64,000 bases of DNA from Anaspis maculata (taxonomy: Eukaryota; Arthropoda; Insecta; Coleoptera; Scraptiidae), in NCBI GenBank assembly GCA_949128115.1, contig OX421965.1:34033681-34097680 (forward strand). Direction: 5' to 3'. Below are positions 57,648 through 64,000 of this stretch, one piece after another. The position numbers and the translations under genes are program-made. The notes beneath the pieces were generated by a model that did not search any database, was not told the DNA's origin, and worked only from the letters and a program-made list of their open reading frames with translations. Each line of letters opens with the position of its first letter. The first letter of the stretch is position 1.

Positions 57648-60435
57648 GTCCTAGCGGTATAAGTAAAATTTCATGAAAATGGCTCTAATTGTGACAAAAG
57701 TGTGAAATTTGGTGTGTGGACTCCTTAAAGAATTTAAAAGGTTTTTAGAAGGGGAGCCAAGAAAAATTTTGATTTTGATTTTTTAATTTTTTGTGACGTA
57801 ATTTTTTTTATTTTTGTTTTCATTTTTGCAACTATTCAAGATTTTTCACTTTTACTTTTGTATTATGGTGAGTAACTGCTTTATCCAAGAAACGGAAGAG
57901 GAAATTTGCGGAAAAAATTAACTGAACTGAAATGATAGCGTTTTTTGTAAAAATCAATTTTTTCAATTTTTTCCGAAAAATACTGTGAATATGTGAAAAA
58001 TTAAAAAAGGAAATTATCCCTCAAAACAAGCCCTATCAGAAGTTATGGAAGTGTTTCTCAAAATTCCAAGCCGTTTTCGAGATATTTGGAAATATGTTAT
58101 TTCTTGCGACTGTTTCTTCGTATTAGCTCCTATTTCATCAAATATATAACAGGGATCTTTTTTCTTGAAAATATACCTCAGAATGATCAGACCGAAGATT
58201 TCTCAGAAGCTCATTGTAAATTGTAATTTTTCCAGTGGCGTAGATCATAAAAATTCAAATCGTTTCTACCCTCTCACCATACTTTCTACACCACTCGATT
58301 ATTTGAAAAATACATGACATTTTGGCATTATGATGATCATCCAAGATCACTTAGCATGACACTTCATTTAAAAAGCACACAATTTTTCCGCTGATCAGAT
58401 CGGCTGCGAAACAATGTATAAAAACCCGGGTATTTTACATCACTGAATTATAGTCCTAGCGGTGTAAGTAAAATTTCATAAAAATTGCTCTAATTGTGAC
58501 AAAAGTGTGAAATTTGGTGTGTGGACTCCTAAAAGCATTTAAAAGGTTTTCAGAAGGGGAGCCAAGAAAAATTTTGATTTTAATTTTTCAATTTTTTGTG
58601 ACGTCATTTTTTTTTCTTTTTTTTTTTTGAAACTATCTGAAATTTTTGACTTTTGTCTTTGTACTATGGTGAGTAATTGCTTATTCCAAGAAACGGGAGA
58701 GAAAATTTGTGAAAAAAATCAATTGAACTGAAATGATGACGTTTTTTGTAAAAATCAAACTTTTCAATTTTGTGTGAAATGTGAATATGTGAAAAATAGA
58801 AAAATGCAACTATTCCTCCAAAAAAGCCCTATCAGAAGTTCTTGAAGTGTGTCTCCAAATTCCAAGTTGTTCTCAAGATATTTGGAAAAATGTTATTTCT
58901 TGCAATTGTTCCTTCGTATTAGCTCCTATTACATCAAACACATCACAGGGTTCTTTTTTCTTAGAAATATACTTAGAAGTGATCAGACCGGAGATTTCTT
59001 AGTAGTTTTTAGTAGTTTATTGTAAATTGTAATTTTTCCAGTGGCGAAGATCGTGGAAATTCGAACCATTTCTACCCTCCCACCGTACTTCCTACACCAC
59101 TCGATTATTTAGAAAATATATGACATTTTGGCGTCATGATCATCCAAGTTCACCTAGTATGACACTTCTTTTGAAAACAAAATGAGATTGACGATCTTGA
59201 GCACACAATTTTTCCACTGATCAGATCGACTGCTAAATATTATTTTTTTTTTAAGTATAGTAAGTAACATTTATTAATAGGTATATTTTACAAAGATAAT
59301 ATAGTAATAAAAACGGACATTACATTTTGTATCACCTCCTCGATCATCTTCATCATGACTGTTTTAGATACATAATAGTTTATTGCTCCCCTAAACTGAA
59401 AATTCTGCACTTTATCAACAGTAAAGTTGGTTGAGTGACTATCACTGGCGTCGAAGGCATACATGTCATCGCATCTATTTTGTAATTATTGCGGTTTGGA
59501 ACATAGGAACATACCTACCTATTTGTTTGTAAATATTTGTATTTCATTTGACAAGATGATCATCAAAAGCCACCTGTTATGACATCCTATTCAAAAACTC
59601 TGGGGGGGGGGGACAATCAACTATAATTTATCTGAAACAGTCATGATGGAGATGATCGAGGAGATGATACAAGATGCATTGTTTCGCAGTCGATCTGATC
59701 AGCGGAAAAATTGTGTGCTTTTTAAATGAAGTGTCATGCTAAGTGATCTTGGATGATCATCACAATGCCAAAATGTCATGTGTTTTTCAAATAATCGAGT
59801 GGTGTAGAAAGTATGGTGAGAGGGTAGAAACGATTTGAATTTTCATGATCTACGCCACTGGAAAAATTACAATTTACAATGAACTTCTGAGAAATCTTCG
59901 GTCTGATCATTCTGAAGTATATTTTCAAGAAAAAAGAACCCTGTTATATGTTTGATGAAATAGGAGCTAATACGAAGAAACAGTCGCAAGAAATAACATA
60001 TTTCCAAATATCTCGAAAACGGCTTGGAATTTTGAGAAACACTTCCATAACTTCTGATAGGGCTTGTTTTGAGGGATAATTGCCTTTTTTAATTTTTCAC
60101 ATATTCACAGTATTTTTTGAAAAAAATGGAAAAAATTGATTTTTACAAAAAACGCCATCATTTCAGTTCAGTTAATTTTTTTCGCAAATTTTCTCTTCCG
60201 TTTATTGGATTAAGCAGTTACTCACCATAATACAAAAGCAAAAGTGAAAAATCTTGAATAGTTGCAAAAATGAAAAAAAATATAAAAAAAATGACGTCAC
60301 AAAAAATTAAAAAATCAAAATCAAAATTTTTCTTGGCTCCCCTTCTAAAAACCTTTCAAATGCTTTAAGGAGTCCACACACCAAATTTCACACTTTTGTC
60401 ACAATTAGAGCCATTTTTACGTGTACCGCTAGGAC
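57648..60435. mobile_element. Large foldback with an extra direct arm copy, TA-flanked
   Basis: Ends GTCCTAGCGGTA and TACCGCTAGGAC, flanked by TA (57646-57647, 60436-60437). Left arm 57648 to about 58415 and right arm about 59670 to 60435 are reverse complements over about 770 bp. A third copy in the left orientation begins at TAGTCCTAGCGGTGTAAG (58451) and runs to about 59236. A shorter inverted pair lies in the loop (59324-59370 and 59628-59680). No transposase. Confidence 0.8.
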
Positions 60436-60593
60436 TATACAGGCTATCGGTGCATATGAACTTTGAGAGTAAAACCAGAGGATGTTATAAGCAACGCAGA
60501 AGCATTAAACCTCGATATTATTTTGTCAGTTTAAGGAGCACACTTGAAAGAGGTGAGAAAAAGATATGGAAGAGTTTGTACTTATAGACTAGC

Positions 60594-60718
60594 GGCTCGA
60601 TACCAAGTTGGGGCTGAGACCGCCGTAAGTGCGGTTACTATAGCAACGGCCAATCAGACCGCTCTATTTGGCAAGTTACGCCGTCCTAACTTTTGCGCCT
60701 GCAACTTGGTATCGAGCC
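60594..60718. mobile_element. 125-bp MITE with 17-bp perfect TIRs
   Basis: GGCTCGATACCAAGTTG at 60594-60610 is the exact reverse complement of 60702-60718. The short interior has no ORF. No TSD is obvious. Confidence 0.75.
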
Positions 60719-61976
60719 CTGAGACACTTTCCAGTTTTTTCTGGGCCTAGAAGCAAATTATATAACATTTTGGCAACAAGCGGATTTTTACTAAATGGAC
60801 CCTGCTGAATCTAAAAATCCATGTTGCCACCCCGAAATTTGAACCGTTGGGCCCCCAGGGCCCCATTTTCGACATTTCGGGGCATTTTGGTTTTCTCCGG
60901 TTTTTTCAGTTCAACAGGTCATATCTCGGAGACCGTAACAGATAAAATGAAAACTCTTTCACTGTTGCCTTGCCTTATGATTACTGAAAGCCTCCTATGC
61001 ACTTTCCGTTCTTAATTTTTGTCCATTACATCTACAGATCATCAAGATCAGAAGAGATGCAAAAACACAACACAAAAACTTCGACCTATGGGGATGGGAG
61101 CTATGTGAAATGTTAAAAATAAGTCCATATATATGCGAGACCATATGTAGAGAAAGCTTCGAATAAGTTTTTGGCAAAGTTACGTTACAACAGGCCTTTT
61201 GGTTCAGCAGTTATGATTTTTTGAAAATCGATGTAGGGAAAGTGCGCGCTGTTTTGGGGGAGTGTCGGTCATTTGACCGAATAAGCTGACATCGGCCCGC
61301 AGTACAGCGGCGAGGCTGGCAGTTCGTTCTCTTACTCTCAAAATTTGCTCTGTATGGATATTACTGATCATTTCACTATGTTTGTTCACGAGTATGACTA
61401 TGTACCTACCTATATGTATGCGAACCAAAGGACAAAGATCCATGGCCCATAATCTATCGCTGGTTTAGGTACTCTCATGACCGGGCCGGGCTGAATGGCA
61501 CATCGCACTATTTTGAGCAATAAGCGGTCTTCGGGAGGTAGTTTTATTGATATTATTGCGGCATCTACAAGAACGGTTGATTCAGCCGGTTTTACATCCA
61601 CAAGACAAGATGTTGATCTATACTTTCGGTTAGGGGTCTAGCGTCGTCAATAAGGATCAAGTTCCGTGCTCCGTTTTTTTCCAGCCACAGTTTTCAGGAA
61701 GTAGTAAGACTGAGTCGCAGATATTCGCGTTGTACCACACTGCTGCCTGCCAGTGACTCCGTAGGATATGAAGTCGGGCTGCATAACTTGTTGGGATAGA
61801 GCTTCAGGCTTTTTGACTGTCCAGAAAGGACATGCCTGGCGATATCAGTCCTTATTTCAACTGAATCTTTTACCTAAAAAAGATTTCCAGTCAGTAATTT
61901 GGAAGACCTTTTAAATTCAGTTTTACTTTATAAAGCTTTGTGATGAATCTCTATGCCTCAGAGATGTCATCTTCCC

Positions 61977-62186
61977 TTAGTGGCATAGCCCCCGAGTTCG
62001 AAAATAACGTCCGTGATACTTAGCAAATATTTTAAGGGCACTTGTCTCCGTGATTGTCGTAATAAATGATGTCACATCACACCTCGTGAATGCGTGCGAA
62101 GCAAGTAGATATACTTTGTTTTTCTTCCAGCGATAAAGTTTTCCGGTGATTTCTGCCAAAGATATTGGAACAAGTAACAGGCTCAT
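61977..62186 (-). pseudogene. Protein-like fragment with HAFTRCDVTS motif (left arm)
   Basis: 69 codons including a YLLASHAFTRCDVTSF segment. A HAFTGCDTTS-like motif occurs in a group of uncharacterised, transposon-associated arthropod proteins; the match is from memory and short. The mirrored copy in the other arm starts at 62461 (plus). Function unknown. Confidence 0.4.
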
Positions 62187-62460
62187 GTTGGAAGCACACC
62201 GACAAGAACTAGAGCAAGTGAAGAGCTTAGTTAAAGATCGTCTTGCACAGATATCGGATAACTGAACTCAAAAGCCCAACAGTAGCCACCATCAACCTTT
62301 GCAAAAGAATCATACATTCATCCTCGGCGACTGACGAAAAGTTGTTGCATCGAAAAATACTAACAAAATAGTTCAGCAAGGCTATAGAAATATCTTAAAG
62401 CGGCGCTTCGGATGGCATACAAAGCAGGCAGAGAAATTTATCTATCGCAGATTTCAAAAC

Positions 62461-62768
62461 ATGAGCCTGTTACTTGTGCCAATATCTTTGGCAGGAATGA
62501 CCGGAAAACTTTATCGCTGGAAGAAAAACAAAGTATATCTACTTGCTTCGCACGCACTCACGAGATGTGATGTGATGTGACATCATTTATTACGGCAATG
62601 ATTACGGAGACAGCAGCCCTAAGAATATTTGCAAAGTACCTATCACGCACGTTACTTTCGAACTTGGGGGCTATGCCACGAACGAAAGATGACATCTTTG
62701 ATGCAGAGAGATTCCTCACAAAGCATTATGAAGTGAAACTAAATTCAAAAGGTCTTCTGAATTACTGA
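62461..62768 (+). pseudogene. Mirror copy of the HA(F/L)TRCDV fragment (right arm)
   Basis: Same coding content as 61977-62186 but extended (ETAALRIFAKYLS, TKDDIFDAERFLTKHYEVKL) and broken by a stop after a duplicated GATGTGATGTGACATC stretch near 62563-62583. The left arm has the uninterrupted version at that point, so the two arms have diverged independently. Confidence 0.4.
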
Positions 62769-63233
62769 CTGGAAATTTTTTTGTGGGTAAAAGATTCAGT
62801 TGAAATAAGGACTGGTATCGCCAGGCATGTCCTTTCTGGAACAGTCAAAAAGCCTGAAGCTCTATCCCAACAAGTTATGCAGCCCGACTTCATATCCAGT
62901 GAAGTCACTGGCAGGCAGCAGTGTGGTACAGCGCGAATATCTGCGACTCAGTCTCACTACTTCCTGAAAACTGTGGCTGGAAAAAAACGGAGCACGGAAC
63001 TTGATCCTTATTGACGACGCTAGACCCCTTACCGAAAGTATAGATCAACATCTTGTCTTGTGGATGTAAAACCGGCTGAATCAACCGTCCTTGTAGATGC
63101 CGCGATAATATCAATAAAACTACCTACCCGAAGACCGCTTATTGCTCAAAATAGTGCGATGTGCCATTCAGCCCGGCCCGGTCATGAGAGTACCTAAATA
63201 GATTATGGGCCATGGATCTTTATGCTTTGGTTC

Positions 63234-64000
63234 CATGGGCGCCCGCAGGATTTTTGTCAGGGGGGGGCAAATAGCTTTAGTTAGAGAACGTCACATACCT
63301 ACCTGGCCTAATTTGCGAAGTCCTATAGATTAGCGCCGCAGGCGAATTTTTTTTCGAATAATAATAATAATGGTGATAATAATTATTGTGCGAAAAATAA
63401 GGAAATATATTTGAAAATTGAACTTATCTTTAGAGAAATTTATTAAAATTTGTAATTTTGTACAAAATGTATAAAAATTTACTTCAAAATAGCCAGGTCA
63501 ATAGTTACACTCGTTCATTATCTTGAAAAAACCCCTAGTGTTTTAAACCAGAGGTTCAGAAAATTTCAATTATTGCCATGATTGATATAGAGGTCAATTG
63601 TTACACTCGTTCATTATGTTGAAAAAATGCTCAACAAAATGCCCTCTGCCCCCACCAGTCTGCAGCTTTTTAGTGGCTTATTAGTTCTTAGAAATGTTTT
63701 GATAATAAACTGCTTTTAATCCAAAGCTCTTTACAGTGTTTATACCAAACGGAAAAAATAACATAATCATTTCACCCTATATTGGGCAGTGGAGGTGGTA
63801 GCTGGAATGCACAAATTGCAGATCGTTACCTACCTACCTATCTACCTATTTTATGACTTTACGGGTAGCTATCTAATTTAGGTAGAAGCCTAATGAAATT
63901 TCAAATTGCTCTAACAGTTCAAGAAAATGTAAATTACCTTCTCAAAGTTTTTTCTTTCGAAAATGAATTTTTTTTTCCTCTCTCGAAAAAAAAATTTTTT
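63234..64000. other. Right edge, no gene; repeat-like start
   Basis: Begins near TGGGCGCCCGCAGGATTTTTGTC followed by a G run, a phrase common at the ends of dispersed insect repeats. GTCAATAGTTACACTCGTTCATTATNTTGAAAAAA occurs at about 63497 and again at about 63592 as a direct repeat about 95 bp apart. The rest is AT-rich with T runs. Confidence 0.5.

Larger units (their letters stand above)
61422..63233. mobile_element. Inverted-repeat element with about 765-bp arms carrying a gene fragment
   Basis: GAACCAAAG at 61422 and CTTTGGTTC at 63233 open arms 61422-62189 and 62458-63233, reverse complements with scattered substitutions and small indels; the loop is about 268 bp. Both arms, read outwards from the loop, encode the same protein-like sequence (KLYRWKKNKVYLLASHA(F/L)TRCDV, then KDDIFDAERFLTKHYE). 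Confidence 0.8.

Noticed and set aside
1..64000. CRISPR array, bacterial operons or phage
   Set aside because: No regularly spaced short direct repeats, no dense ORF strings and clear eukaryotic features throughout.

Overview
This is eukaryotic nuclear DNA, very probably from an arthropod. It has long AT-rich non-coding stretches, no operons, a host-type gene with a TATA box and short leader, and many transposable elements of kinds found in insect genomes (DIRS, piggyBac, Tc1/mariner, hAT-like, non-LTR, and a great many foldback elements). Moderate GC and frequent TACCTACC-type runs would fit a sap-feeding hemipteran such as a whitefly, but that is a weak guess. There are no CRISPR arrays, rRNA genes or intact tRNA genes.

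Only one convincing host gene is present: a single-exon minus-strand gene (CDS 1570-2340) for a secreted His/Gly/Lys/Ser-rich protein, with TATA box, initiator and poly(A) signal in place. Almost everything else that can be recognised is mobile DNA.

The centrepiece is a 5.4-kb DIRS-type tyrosine-recombinase retrotransposon (24358-29774). It has inverted terminal repeats, an internal complementary region that pairs with the outer edges of both termini, a Gag-like ORF (probably spliced), RT-RNase H, a methyltransferase-like region and an intact tyrosine recombinase. Only two small lesions are seen: one in-frame stop in gag and one extra A in a homopolymer after RNase H.

Other identified elements are a deleted piggyBac element with TTAA duplications (18190-19729), a decayed non-LTR RT region (54590-55560, minus), a weaker non-LTR remnant (36536-37253, minus), two Tc1 transposase fragments (35197-35388 minus; 44569-44763 plus), a hAT-like element with an 8-bp TSD (30093-30768), and short MITEs.

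The unusual property of the window is its density of long inverted-repeat (foldback) elements: at 3463, 6783, 11025, 22590, 31097, 32066, 34332, 41151, 41741, 44002, 48013, 48920, 57648 and 61422. The largest hairpin (48920-51137) is a 2.2-kb palindrome with an 18-nt loop. It sits inside the right terminus of another foldback, and both insertions carry 3-bp target duplications, so the order of insertion can be read. A perfect 124-bp hairpin (11548-11836) is nested in a foldback whose arms are built of 73-bp tandem units. Two foldbacks share the terminus TAAACTGCTCA and contain Tc1-like remnants. These foldback families are the best candidates for something undescribed.
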